A stretch of 64,000 bases of DNA from Phycisphaerales bacterium. GTDB lineage: Bacteria; Planctomycetota; Phycisphaerae; Phycisphaerales; UBA1924. The DNA is taken from NCBI GenBank assembly GCA_029260265.1, contig JAJDDO010000033.1, forward strand, positions 1 through 64,000. Reading direction: 5' to 3'. Under the pieces are notes generated by a model. It worked only from the letters and a program-made list of their open reading frames with translations, was not told where the DNA came from and did no database searches. Below are positions 18,462 to 26,974 of the stretch, piece after piece. The translations under genes were made by a program, and so were the position numbers. The first letter of the stretch is position 1, and the number at the start of each line of letters is the position of its first letter.

Positions 18462-20477
18462 TCATCCCTTGTCACTCTCCGAGAGTTTGGCGACGACGGA
18501 GAGGTCTTCGAGGGTGCTCATGTCTTGGGTGAAGTTGGTGTCGCCGGCGGCGATTGAGCGCAGCAGTCTCCGCATGATTTTGCCAGATCGGGTCTTGGGC
18601 AACGCGCCGGTGAAGCGGATCATGTCGGGCTTGGCGATGGCGCCGATCTCGTTTCCAACATACGCACGCAAGGCTTGCTTGAGTTCGTCCGAGGCTTCGA
18701 AGCCCGGCGCGGGCGTAACGAACGCGGCGATGCCGGTGCCTTTGATCTCGTGCGGCATCCCCACCACCGCCGCCTCGACGACCGATTCATGCGCGACCAG
18801 AGCGCTCTCGACTTCCATCGTGCCTAGACGATGCCCGGACACATTGATGACATCGTCGGTGCGTCCCATGATCCAGAAGTTGCCATGCTTGTCGCGCCTT
18901 GCGCCGTCGCCGGCGGCGTAGTACAGTTCATCACCCTTCGCGACGGTGCTCCAGTAGGTATCCACAAATCGTTGGCGGTCGCCGTACACGCCGCGGAGCA
19001 TTCCGGGCCAGGGCTTGCGGATGACCATCAGCCCGCCCTCGTCGACGCTGGCGACATTGCCGAGTTCGTCGGTTACGGCTGCGTCGATCCCGAACATCGG
19101 CAGGGTGCAGCTGCCGGGCATGGTCGGTGTCGCGCCGGGCAACGGTGTCAGCACATGCCCGCCGGTCTCCGTCTGCCAATAGGTATCCACGATGGGGCAC
19201 GCATTGTTGCCGATTTTTTCTCGGTACCACATCCATGCTTCGGGGTTGATTGGTTCGCCGACGGTGCCGAGGACTTGGAGCGAATCGAGCTTGCACGATT
19301 CGGGGTGCTCGTTGCCCCATTTCATGAACGCACGGATCGCGGTCGGCGCGGTGTAGAACTGCGTGACCTGATGACGATCAACGATCTGCCAGAATCGCGC
19401 AGCGTTTGGATAATCCGGGCCACCCTCGTACATAAGTGTTGGCACGCGGTTTGGGAGGATGCCGTAGACGATGTAGGAATGTCCGGTGATCCACCCGCAG
19501 TCAGCGGTGCACCAGAAGACCTGTTGCTGATCGGGGATCAGGTTGAAGGTGTACTTCGCGGTCGTTGCGGTGAAGATCATGTAGCCGGCGGTCGTGTGCA
19601 CGATGCCCTTTGGTTTTCCGGTCGAGCCGGATGTGTAGAGCAAGAAGAGCATGTCCTCGGATTCCATTTGCTCGCACGGGCATTCGGTGGAGGCGTTCTC
19701 CATCTCTTCGGTGTAGCAGCGGTCGAGCACACCCCACTGGATTTTGTTGTGGCATCGCCCGACACAGAGGACATGCTCCACCGGTTGATTGCCTTGTTCC
19801 GTGAGCAGCTTGATGGCTGCATCTACATTGTCCTTGAGCGGTACGACCTTGCCCCGACGCCACGAGCCGTCGCAGGTGATGATCATCTTTGATTTCGCAT
19901 CGCCCACCCGGTCAGCGATTGCTTGGGAGCTGAATCCACCAAAGATGACCGAATGCGGCGCGCCGATGCGTGCGCACGCGAGCATCGCGATGGCAAGCTC
20001 GGGCACCATGCCCATGTAGATCGTCACGATGTCGCCCTTGACCACGCCCTTTGATTTGAGCACATTGGCGAGTTTGCTGACCTCGGTCTGCAGGTCGTTG
20101 TAGCTCAGCGTGCGTTGATCAACCGGTGCGCCGTCCTCGCCGACCGGTTCGCCCTCCCAGATAATCGCCGGACCATCGCCATGCCCCGTTTCGACCTGGC
20201 GGTCGACGCAGTTGTAGCATGCATTGGTGGTCGCGCCCTCAAACCATTGTGCGTCCGGCGCGTTCCATTTCAGGACTGAATCCCATCGCTTGAACCAATG
20301 AAAACCCTCTGCGACGCTCGCCCAAAAATCTTCGGGCGAATCGATCGATTGTTTGTACATCTCTTTGTAGTGATCGAGCGAGGAGACGAGCCATTCGCTC
20401 GCCCCAACATCGCCCGGCGCAGGCGCATTGAAGACGCGGTTTTCTTGCAGCACGGATTGGATGGATTTGTCGGGCAT
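18462..20477 (-). CDS. acs: Acetyl-CoA synthetase (AMP-forming)
   Basis: 671 residues, ATG with GGAG six bases upstream. It activates acetate to acetyl-CoA through acetyl-AMP in the cytoplasm. All core motifs are present: the ATP loop LLYTSGSTGKPKG, the TDCGWITGHSY region, VDTYWQTETGGHV, the YYAAGDGARRDKHGNFWIMGR hinge, and the C-terminal SGKIMRR with Lys633, the residue acetylated and silenced by Pat-type enzymes. Length and order are as in Acs of other bacteria. The gene is probably monocistronic, with a 219-base region upstream that holds a strong palindrome. Confidence 0.97.
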   Translation of the reverse strand: MPDKSIQSVLQENRVFNAPAPGDVGASEWLVSSLDHYKEMYKQSIDSPEDFWASVAEGFHWFKRWDSVLKWNAPDAQWFEGATTNACYNCVDRQVETGHGDGPAIIWEGEPVGEDGAPVDQRTLSYNDLQTEVSKLANVLKSKGVVKGDIVTIYMGMVPELAIAMLACARIGAPHSVIFGGFSSQAIADRVGDAKSKMIITCDGSWRRGKVVPLKDNVDAAIKLLTEQGNQPVEHVLCVGRCHNKIQWGVLDRCYTEEMENASTECPCEQMESEDMLFLLYTSGSTGKPKGIVHTTAGYMIFTATTAKYTFNLIPDQQQVFWCTADCGWITGHSYIVYGILPNRVPTLMYEGGPDYPNAARFWQIVDRHQVTQFYTAPTAIRAFMKWGNEHPESCKLDSLQVLGTVGEPINPEAWMWYREKIGNNACPIVDTYWQTETGGHVLTPLPGATPTMPGSCTLPMFGIDAAVTDELGNVASVDEGGLMVIRKPWPGMLRGVYGDRQRFVDTYWSTVAKGDELYYAAGDGARRDKHGNFWIMGRTDDVINVSGHRLGTMEVESALVAHESVVEAAVVGMPHEIKGTGIAAFVTPAPGFEASDELKQALRAYVGNEIGAIAKPDMIRFTGALPKTRSGKIMRRLLRSIAAGDTNFTQDMSTLEDLSVVAKLSESDKG

Positions 20478-20536
20478 CTGTATCTCCTCTTGCGTCGCAC
20501 CCTGCGATCTCGATCATTCTATGCGATTCAACCAGA

Positions 20537-20568
20537 CGAGACCTACGCATAGGATCATGCGTAGCTCG
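20537..20568. repeat. Imperfect palindrome upstream of acs
   Basis: CTACGCAT (20543-20550) and ATGCGTAG (20557-20564) form a perfect 8-bp stem around AGGATC. Outer CGAG and CTCG extend it past a two-base bulge. It lies about 65 bases before the acs start and 130 bases after the pilB stop, with no T run. It could be an operator or a leader hairpin of acs. Confidence 0.5.
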
Positions 20569-20696
20569 ACAACTCGTTCGCCGCCTTCTTTGATGATGTG
20601 CCGTTCTGCGCCCGCCAGATAGACCGACAGGGGTGCACACCGGGCGATTCGACGGTGCGCGCAAGCAAGCTGGTCAACGCCGCGAGGCAGGGTTGA

Positions 20697-22697
20697 TCAA
20701 TGCGCTGAGGTTACGCGGAGAACTTCTTGGATGCTGGTCAGCCCGCTGGTGGCTTTGTTGATGCCGTCTTGGCGGAGTGACTTCATCCCGCGTTCGAGGC
20801 ACATCCTGCGGAACTCGGACACATTCGGATTTCGCGCGATCACATCGCGCAGCGAATCGTCCACCGCGAGCATCTCGTAGATGCCAACCCGCCCCGCGTA
20901 GCCCGTTGAGCGGCACTTGTCGCACCCGCTTGGCACCCAGAGCTGATCGCTGGGCAGCCCGTTCATCTCAAGAAACTCTGCCATCTCTTCGCTTGGGGCT
21001 TCTTGCATCTTGCAGCTTGGGCAGAGCCTGCGGAGCAGGCGCTGGGCGAGAACGCCGTTGACCGCAGCACCAACGAGGAAAGGCTCGAGCCCGATATTGA
21101 CCAGCCGCGTCACCGAGCTCGGAGCATCATTGGTGTGCAAGGTTGAGAGCACAAGGTGACCAGTCAGTGCCGCTTGAACCGCGGTGTGAGCGGTTTCATG
21201 GTCACGAATTTCACCGAGCATGATGACATCGGGGTCCTGGCGGAGCAGGGCCTTGAGCGCCTTGGCGAAGGTCATATCGATCTTGGCGTGGGTCTGGGTC
21301 TGGGTGATCCCGTCGAGGTGGTATTCAATCGGGTCTTCGACCGTCGAGACATTGAGCCTGCCCTTATCGATCTGACGTAGCGACGAATACAGCGTGGTGG
21401 TTTTACCAGAACCGGTCGGTCCGGTCACCAGCACGATCCCGTGCGGCTGGTGGATCTGGGTCTTCCAAATATCGAGTGTATGATCGTCGAATCCGAGGTC
21501 TTCGAGCTGCACATTAATTGATTTGGTATCGAGGATACGCATCACGATCTTCTCGCCGTATCCGGTGGGAAGTGTTGAGACACGCAGGTCCAGTTTTCGC
21601 CCCTGAACCACACAACGGATTCGCCCATCTTGAGGCACGCGCCGCTCGGAGATATCAAGCTCGGCCATGATTTTGAGCCTTGATGTGATCGCTGCTGTCA
21701 TCTGCGGCGGCGGGTTCATGGACTCAAACAGAATCCCGTCGATACGCAGACGCACCTTGATTTTCTTCTCGCCCGGTTCAATATGAATATCCGACGCGCC
21801 CTCTTTGACCGCATTCTGGATGATGTAGTTCACATAGCGGATAACTGGCGACTCGCCCGCTTGCGTTTCGAGGTCGACCGCGTCTGCGCTCTGCACGCTG
21901 GTGACCTCGACATCGGCTTCGTCGACATCGGCGAGGATCTCCGAGAGGTTCATCTCGACCTCGGTGCCCCCGCCCATCTGTTCGAGCGCCCATTGCACAT
22001 CGCCGGGCGTCAGCATCACGAGCTTGACACCCGAGACACCGAGGTTGGATTTAATCTCATCGATCGCAAACACATCATCTGCACGAACCGAGCCCACGAC
22101 CGCGCGGAGCCCTTCTGATCGCAATGGGATGACGAGGTGTGCACCACAGAAATCGGTGCCGAGCCTCTGCATGAGCTTGCCGTCGAACCCCCCGTCAATC
22201 CCTTTCGCACGGTCGATACGCTCGAACGAGAGCCCGAACCCGGCTGCGAGTGTGCTCTGGATTGCTTCCTCGTCGGCTTCTTGCTCAAAGAGGATCTCGA
22301 TAAGATCACGCCCGGGTGATTGCCGGAGCACCTGCTCGGCCATGGCCATAGCTTCGGAACTCACCGCGCCCGCTTCGAGCAGCATATCGCGGAGGGTGTC
22401 GATGTCCTGATCTTCAGTCCCGTCATCGCGTTGATAGATATCGGTAACCGCGTCGCTGATGTTTGCATCGCGAGCGGATGGACGATGATGGAGGACCGCG
22501 GGGTCATTGCCGGTGTCGTCGCCCTCTTCGTCACCGTAGAGCCGCTGTCCGGATGGCATCGAGGGCAGGTTTCCGAATGATCCGGTGCGTCGATCGATCG
22601 TGTGGCGATCGCTAGGCAGCGCCCTCATTTTTCGTTTAGGCCGATCCTTCTCAGAGCCCACCCCAAGCTCATTCAAGATGTCATCAATATCTGCCAT
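20697..22697 (-). CDS. Type IV pilus/type II secretion assembly ATPase (PilB/GspE)
   Basis: 666 residues, ATG with GGAG five bases upstream. The hexameric cytoplasmic motor powers pilus extension or pseudopilus assembly. The N-terminal 100 residues are a low-complexity acidic linker, followed by MshEN-like regions (about 100-280). The ATPase core has Walker A GPTGSGKTTTLYSSL, the Asp box ISTVEDPIEYH-like stretch, Walker B IMLGEIRDHETAHTAVQAALTGH and the His box STLHTNDAPSSVTRL. The zinc motif is present as CPSCKMQ followed later by CDKC, as in GspE/PilB. It closes the pilM-N-O-P-like operon, 36 bases after the previous stop. Confidence 0.95.
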   Translation of the reverse strand: MADIDDILNELGVGSEKDRPKRKMRALPSDRHTIDRRTGSFGNLPSMPSGQRLYGDEEGDDTGNDPAVLHHRPSARDANISDAVTDIYQRDDGTEDQDIDTLRDMLLEAGAVSSEAMAMAEQVLRQSPGRDLIEILFEQEADEEAIQSTLAAGFGLSFERIDRAKGIDGGFDGKLMQRLGTDFCGAHLVIPLRSEGLRAVVGSVRADDVFAIDEIKSNLGVSGVKLVMLTPGDVQWALEQMGGGTEVEMNLSEILADVDEADVEVTSVQSADAVDLETQAGESPVIRYVNYIIQNAVKEGASDIHIEPGEKKIKVRLRIDGILFESMNPPPQMTAAITSRLKIMAELDISERRVPQDGRIRCVVQGRKLDLRVSTLPTGYGEKIVMRILDTKSINVQLEDLGFDDHTLDIWKTQIHQPHGIVLVTGPTGSGKTTTLYSSLRQIDKGRLNVSTVEDPIEYHLDGITQTQTHAKIDMTFAKALKALLRQDPDVIMLGEIRDHETAHTAVQAALTGHLVLSTLHTNDAPSSVTRLVNIGLEPFLVGAAVNGVLAQRLLRRLCPSCKMQEAPSEEMAEFLEMNGLPSDQLWVPSGCDKCRSTGYAGRVGIYEMLAVDDSLRDVIARNPNVSEFRRMCLERGMKSLRQDGINKATSGLTSIQEVLRVTSAH

Positions 22698-22733
22698 TGG
22701 GTCTCCGTCCCGTGCTGAATCGTGTGGGTGTTT

Positions 22734-23450
22734 TCAATCGACGAGTTTGGGTTCTTGCCCCATCGAGAGCTCGTACTGCACGCCATCGGCCTCGATGAGG
22801 ACCGCGCGGCCCGTGATCTCGATCACCGTAAAGAAGTCGCCCAGTTCCATCCCCGCACGAACAGCACGCCCAGAGATGCGCGCTGCGGGTCTCTTGCCAC
22901 CGATCACGCCCTGGAGTTCAAAGTTGTACAGCTCTGATTCGATCGCGTTCACCCGCGCCTGACGCGCGTTGTCAAAGTCCTGCTGGCGTTCCCACTCGAG
23001 GCGCTCGGCATCACTCATGCCCGGATCAGCGACCGATGCCTCCGCGACCGTGTCGCGAGCGAACGGATGCTCGGGCATCTTGATCGAATCATTAAACTGC
23101 ATGACATGCGAGCTCTCGTTGAGCGCGCCGAGCACCTGGTTGAATCGTTTAGTGCTCTCAGAGGCCGATCCCTCGGCGGTGTAATCGATCGTGACCGCGT
23201 TCTCGTCAAGCCCGGCGGCCATGCCCATGTAGCGCATCCCGTACACCGAAACAACCCCGACCAGCAGCACCATGGCGGCGATCAGCACTTGGTTGTCCAC
23301 CTTTGATTTCTTCGGGCCGTGCAGCTCAGATCCCGGGCCCTGATTGAGCGACGGGATCCCGGTTGTCGGATCTTTGTGTGTGAGGTTGACGAAGACCTTG
23401 TTGGCGGTCTCGTTGGGCTCGCCGTCCTGTGGCATGATTGAGTTGCTCAT
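22734..23450 (-). CDS. Bitopic pilus/secretion alignment protein, PilP/GspC-like position
   Basis: 238 residues. A cytoplasmic N-terminus of about 55 residues precedes one membrane segment (NQVLIAAMVLLVGVVSVYGM) and an outside domain. Residues 170-238 (YNFELQGVIGGKRPAARISGR, then GDFFTVIEITGRAVLIEADG) fit the HR domain of GspC or the beta domain of PilP, which touch the secretin. The start overlaps the pilO stop by four bases. Its place after pilM-pilN-pilO is where pilP is expected. Sequence similarity to PilP is not obvious by eye, so the name is positional. Confidence 0.7.
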   Translation of the reverse strand: MSNSIMPQDGEPNETANKVFVNLTHKDPTTGIPSLNQGPGSELHGPKKSKVDNQVLIAAMVLLVGVVSVYGMRYMGMAAGLDENAVTIDYTAEGSASESTKRFNQVLGALNESSHVMQFNDSIKMPEHPFARDTVAEASVADPGMSDAERLEWERQQDFDNARQARVNAIESELYNFELQGVIGGKRPAARISGRAVRAGMELGDFFTVIEITGRAVLIEADGVQYELSMGQEPKLVD

Positions 23451-23998
23451 GAATCACCCCCGGTGGCAATCGCGTTCTGGAAGTAAATGCTCAGCGTGAA
23501 TGATGCTTCGAGCTCGGTGTCGTCGGAGGTTGAATCCGCCAGCTGCATATCCACGATCCGTGTGATACGCGGGAGCTGCTCGATCTTGACGAGGAACTTG
23601 TAGAAACCGTCGAATGATCCGGTGGTCTTCATCTCTAGCGGCTGCTCTTTGTACCACGCCGCCTCGATCGGCTTTGTGCTTTTGAGCGATGGCGGGGTCA
23701 GCCCGGCTTCGATCGCCAAGGCCGAGACCTGGCGGATGATCTGATCGACCTCCTTGCCCGATGGGAGCAGGGCTTCCATCTCGTCGATGCGGTCGACGAG
23801 CTCTTGGTTGACAATCTTCAGATCGGTGTTGCGGGCGGTCTCGTTGCGGAGCTTGCTGAGCATCTCTTGCTTGTGGATGATCTCCGCCTTGGCTTTGTTG
23901 ATGTTCGCGGTCTGCGGGCGGAAGACGACAAAGTAGCTCACAACCGGCAACAACAGCACCGAAAGAAACAGAATAAGTTCACGGGGTCCAAATCGCAT
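23447..23998 (-). CDS. PilO-like type IV pilus inner membrane assembly protein
   Basis: 183 residues. One N-terminal membrane segment (ELILFLSVLLLPVVSYFVVF) is followed by a coiled coil (about 30-75, INKAKAEIIHKQEMLSKLRNE) and a ferredoxin-like periplasmic domain. In that domain, LLPSGKEVDQIIRQVSALA and MKTTGSFDGFYKFLVKIEQLPRI are the typical PilO blocks. PilO pairs with PilN in the alignment subcomplex of the pilus machine. It lies 21 bases after pilN and overlaps the next gene. Confidence 0.88.
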   Translation of the reverse strand: MRFGPRELILFLSVLLLPVVSYFVVFRPQTANINKAKAEIIHKQEMLSKLRNETARNTDLKIVNQELVDRIDEMEALLPSGKEVDQIIRQVSALAIEAGLTPPSLKSTKPIEAAWYKEQPLEMKTTGSFDGFYKFLVKIEQLPRITRIVDMQLADSTSDDTELEASFTLSIYFQNAIATGGDS

Positions 23999-24019
23999 AG
24001 TAACGCTCCTGATTCGTGC

Positions 24020-24811
24020 TTAGTCGGTGGTTGATTCTTCGCCGGCGATTCCAAACCCGCCGGTATTGACCTCGACCTGCTCGGTGTCGGCGAGCATCTT
24101 TGCATCCGCCTTGGCGGTGATGCTGAGGGTGATATTGAACTTCCGGTAATCTTGTTTATCGATCATGGTGTTGTCGATGAATCGCAGCTCGACATCCTTG
24201 AACAACACTGAGTCTTTCAGAAAACTCAAGAAATCGGCGACCTCATCGTTGTTCGAGGCGATACCCTCGAGTGTCATCACATACTTAAACTTTGGTGCGT
24301 GGACCTTGACCTTGACGGGCTTGGATTCTTCTCCTTTGCCCACGCCACGGTTGGTCAACGAGCCTTTTTTCACGGCCTTCTTCTTGGGGTCGATCTTGGG
24401 CTCTGGCAGTTTGACGCGTTCGCCGTCGAGGTCGATGCGTGTCATGACCATCCCGCTGGGGATGCCCCGTACGATCTCGCCGATCAGCACGCTGCGCGGA
24501 ACGCGGTCCTTCAGCGCGGTCACGATCTCTGCTCGTTCGAGCAGGTGATCTCGTTGTTTTTCGAGTTCTTTGAGCTGGTCGATCTTGCCCGCTTCTTCGG
24601 TGAAGGCGGCCTGCACGGTTTCCTGCTCATTGTGAACCTGACGCCAACGCTGATGATTGACAAAGAACGCACCAATCACGCCGGCGAGCACGAGCACGAA
24701 CAGCAGCATCGCCATCAGCGATGCCCGCACCTGCCCCTTGCCCTTGACATACTCTGCGGGAAGAAAGCTCCCGGCTTTGTCGTTGTTCGCACTTGTTGAA
24801 GACTTATCCAT
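24020..24811 (-). CDS. PilN-like type IV pilus assembly protein
   Basis: 263 residues. Like PilN it begins with a short cytoplasmic tail (SFLPAEYVKGK, similar to the NLLPWR motif that binds PilM), then one membrane helix (ASLMAMLLFVLVLAGVIGAFF), a coiled coil (about 60-115) and a ferredoxin-like domain. A Lys-rich stretch (about 145-175) interrupts the periplasmic part. Adjacent pilM upstream and pilO downstream support the role. Confidence 0.85.
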   Translation of the reverse strand: MDKSSTSANNDKAGSFLPAEYVKGKGQVRASLMAMLLFVLVLAGVIGAFFVNHQRWRQVHNEQETVQAAFTEEAGKIDQLKELEKQRDHLLERAEIVTALKDRVPRSVLIGEIVRGIPSGMVMTRIDLDGERVKLPEPKIDPKKKAVKKGSLTNRGVGKGEESKPVKVKVHAPKFKYVMTLEGIASNNDEVADFLSFLKDSVLFKDVELRFIDNTMIDKQDYRKFNITLSITAKADAKMLADTEQVEVNTGGFGIAGEESTTD

Positions 24812-24833
24812 TCGTCACTCCACACTGGTTCAG

Positions 24834-26054
24834 TTACAGATCCGTCGGGATCAACGCGCCACCGACTACCGACGCCCATCCTGGCTGGGCATCGCTGAGA
24901 TCGATCCCGCTGGTGGGGATCTTCCCGGTTCGACCCAGGCACGCGAGCGGGTCGACGCTCTGTGCGCTCATATTCAGTTTTCTCGCGATGTGCTCGCAGA
25001 CCGATACCTGCTTGGACAACCCGCCGACAAAGAGAACCTTGCCGATCGGGGTACCCGGGAACAGAGAACGGTGGTACCGCAGGCACATCGACACCTCATC
25101 GGTCATGATCTCGAGCGCCTCGCCCAGATCAACCCGCGGCCCAACTGGACCGGGCATCGCCGGCTTCTGTGCAACAGGCTCTGATGATTCAACTGGTTCG
25201 GGTGCTGGAGGCATCCCGGGCATTGATTCGGATGCCGTCTCTGCAACCGCGACCGTTGCGGGCTCTGGAATGAGCACCTCAAGCCCTTGGCGGATCTCGC
25301 GTGCTTCGAGCATCGTGCATCTGAGCTGATGGCAGATCGAGTCATCAAAATGCATCGCGCCGTGTTCGATTGATCGGGCGAATACCGTCCGCTCGCCGTG
25401 CATGATGAGCACATTGGTCGTTGAGCATCCCATGTCGAGCACGAGCACGGGGCGGGCACCTTCATCAGCACCCGCTCTTGTATTGATCGATTGGGCGATG
25501 GCTTCAAACTCGTTGTGGATCCCGACCGGTTCGAGCTTGGCGCTCTTCAGCGTGCCCATCAGCCTGCCGACGAACTCACGCGAGGCGCCGTAGGTAATCA
25601 CTTCTCGTTTCGCCCCACTCTTGGATCCCTCTACGCAGTTGCACCGGACGAGCAATGCCGACGGATCGCACCCGATCTGCGACGCCAGATGCCCGCTGGC
25701 GAGGTCTTCAATCGCGACGCCTTCGATCTGCTGGATCTGGAAATGCTTGCACACCATCTGCCCGACCGGGATCATGCAAACCGCGCGATTGGTCTTGAAC
25801 TTCCCCGAAGAGATCAGCTTGGGCAACGCTTCCATCTGGAAAAGCAACCGCCTGGAGGGCGTTGTGAGCAGATCGTCGGGTGTCGTCAGCTGAGACGCGG
25901 CAGCGATCATCGGCTGATCAGAGCCCGTCAGCTGCAGCACCTTGAGTGATCCAACCCCGAAATCAATCGAGAGCGGATACCCACCCGGGCGCATAGCACG
26001 GACATTGGTCCGCACCGATGAACCGATCTTCTTGAGTTTGGGTTTGCGTTTCAC
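24834..26054 (-). CDS. PilM-like actin-fold type IV pilus assembly protein
   Basis: 406 residues from the GTG at 26054, which has AGGGG nine bases upstream; a TTG 15 codons earlier is open but lacks a ribosome site. PilM is a cytoplasmic actin-like ATP-binding protein that holds the PilN tail. Motifs are SIDFGVGSLKVLQL (phosphate-1), the SHS2-like middle part, LVLDMGCSTTNVLIMH (phosphate-2) and VLFVGGLSKQVSVCEHIARKL near the end. A proline-rich insert (about 265-300, MPPAPEPVESSEPV) is unusual. It heads the operon pilM-pilN-pilO-pilP-like-pilB. Confidence 0.88.
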   Translation of the reverse strand: MKRKPKLKKIGSSVRTNVRAMRPGGYPLSIDFGVGSLKVLQLTGSDQPMIAAASQLTTPDDLLTTPSRRLLFQMEALPKLISSGKFKTNRAVCMIPVGQMVCKHFQIQQIEGVAIEDLASGHLASQIGCDPSALLVRCNCVEGSKSGAKREVITYGASREFVGRLMGTLKSAKLEPVGIHNEFEAIAQSINTRAGADEGARPVLVLDMGCSTTNVLIMHGERTVFARSIEHGAMHFDDSICHQLRCTMLEAREIRQGLEVLIPEPATVAVAETASESMPGMPPAPEPVESSEPVAQKPAMPGPVGPRVDLGEALEIMTDEVSMCLRYHRSLFPGTPIGKVLFVGGLSKQVSVCEHIARKLNMSAQSVDPLACLGRTGKIPTSGIDLSDAQPGWASVVGGALIPTDL

Positions 26055-26245
26055 GAAGACGAACCCCTTTCCACCCGGCGTCGAGCACAGGACACCCAAG
26101 ATCGGCGAGCGCCGGATCTATCGTCCTTCTCGTGAGATCGGCCCGATGGGATCCCGAGTTCAGTATGGATTTGCATCCCCGCTCTCGGGAGAGACTCTGC
26201 AACTCTGAGCCCGCATATATCGGCATAGACAGAACAGCCCCCGGT

Positions 26246-26938
26246 TCAACACCCCGCGATGCGTCCGAGAACCTTCTGCAATCGATCCAACGCGCCATCG
26301 AGGTCCCAAACCTGGGCATCTCGGTTGCCGGTTGTGTTGGAGATTACACGAAGCTCGCCCGTCAAGAGCCCGAGGCGTTGCGCAACCAATGCGCATGCGG
26401 CCCCCTCCATCGCCTCGGCGTGGGCTCCCGTTCGATCGACCACACCCGCAGCACAGCCGTCCTCACCAGAGCACCAAGAAACGCAGGCGATTGCTGACTG
26501 ATGATCGCAGTACGGCGATAACCAATCGACCACTTCTTTTGGGTGCTCAATGCGCATGGATCCATCTTCAAAGTAACCAAATCCCAGATCTGAGCAGGGG
26601 ACAAACCCGCTCGGTGTGCCCACTCCCTCGTCCGAGAAAACCGAGCTTGTCGCGCAGATGGCATCGCCGATCTTCAGCCCGCCCATCGGCAACGCGCCCG
26701 CGATGCCGACCGAGATCACCCCGGTGTGGCGATCTGGATCCACAGCCCGCGCCACCCCGCCGCTCGCGTTTGCCTTGCCCACACCCGTCTGCACCAGATG
26801 AAAGCGATCGCTGAGCTGAACACATGCCCACGGATCGACCGATTGAGCCTGCGCACCAAACGCACGAAGGACCGCTTCGGCTTCCCGTGGGGCTGCGGCT
26901 GCGAGCAGCCAGACTCCGCTCGTGGGGGCATTGGACAT
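26246..26938 (-). CDS. mqnB: Futalosine hydrolase, menaquinone synthesis
   Basis: 230 residues from the ATG at 26938; a TTG two codons upstream is also open. MqnB cleaves futalosine to dehypoxanthine futalosine and hypoxanthine in the alternative menaquinone route. It has the nucleosidase fold: LLAAAAPREAEAVL, the GVGKANA loop, VISVGIAGALP, the purine-site EAMEGAACALVAQR and the catalytic region RVISNTTGNRDAQVWD, where MTA/SAH nucleosidases have SD in place of TG. No other mqn gene is in the window. A general nucleoside phosphorylase-like role is the alternative, but the NTTGNRD block favours MqnB. Confidence 0.88.
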   Translation of the reverse strand: MSNAPTSGVWLLAAAAPREAEAVLRAFGAQAQSVDPWACVQLSDRFHLVQTGVGKANASGGVARAVDPDRHTGVISVGIAGALPMGGLKIGDAICATSSVFSDEGVGTPSGFVPCSDLGFGYFEDGSMRIEHPKEVVDWLSPYCDHQSAIACVSWCSGEDGCAAGVVDRTGAHAEAMEGAACALVAQRLGLLTGELRVISNTTGNRDAQVWDLDGALDRLQKVLGRIAGC

Positions 26939-26974
26939 GAGCAATGGTAGTGTCGATGGGAACCGCGCGGGGGT

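Noticed and set aside
20478-20696. Possible tRNA in the acs leader
   Set aside because: No T-loop or CCA-like 3' pattern; only a palindrome is present.
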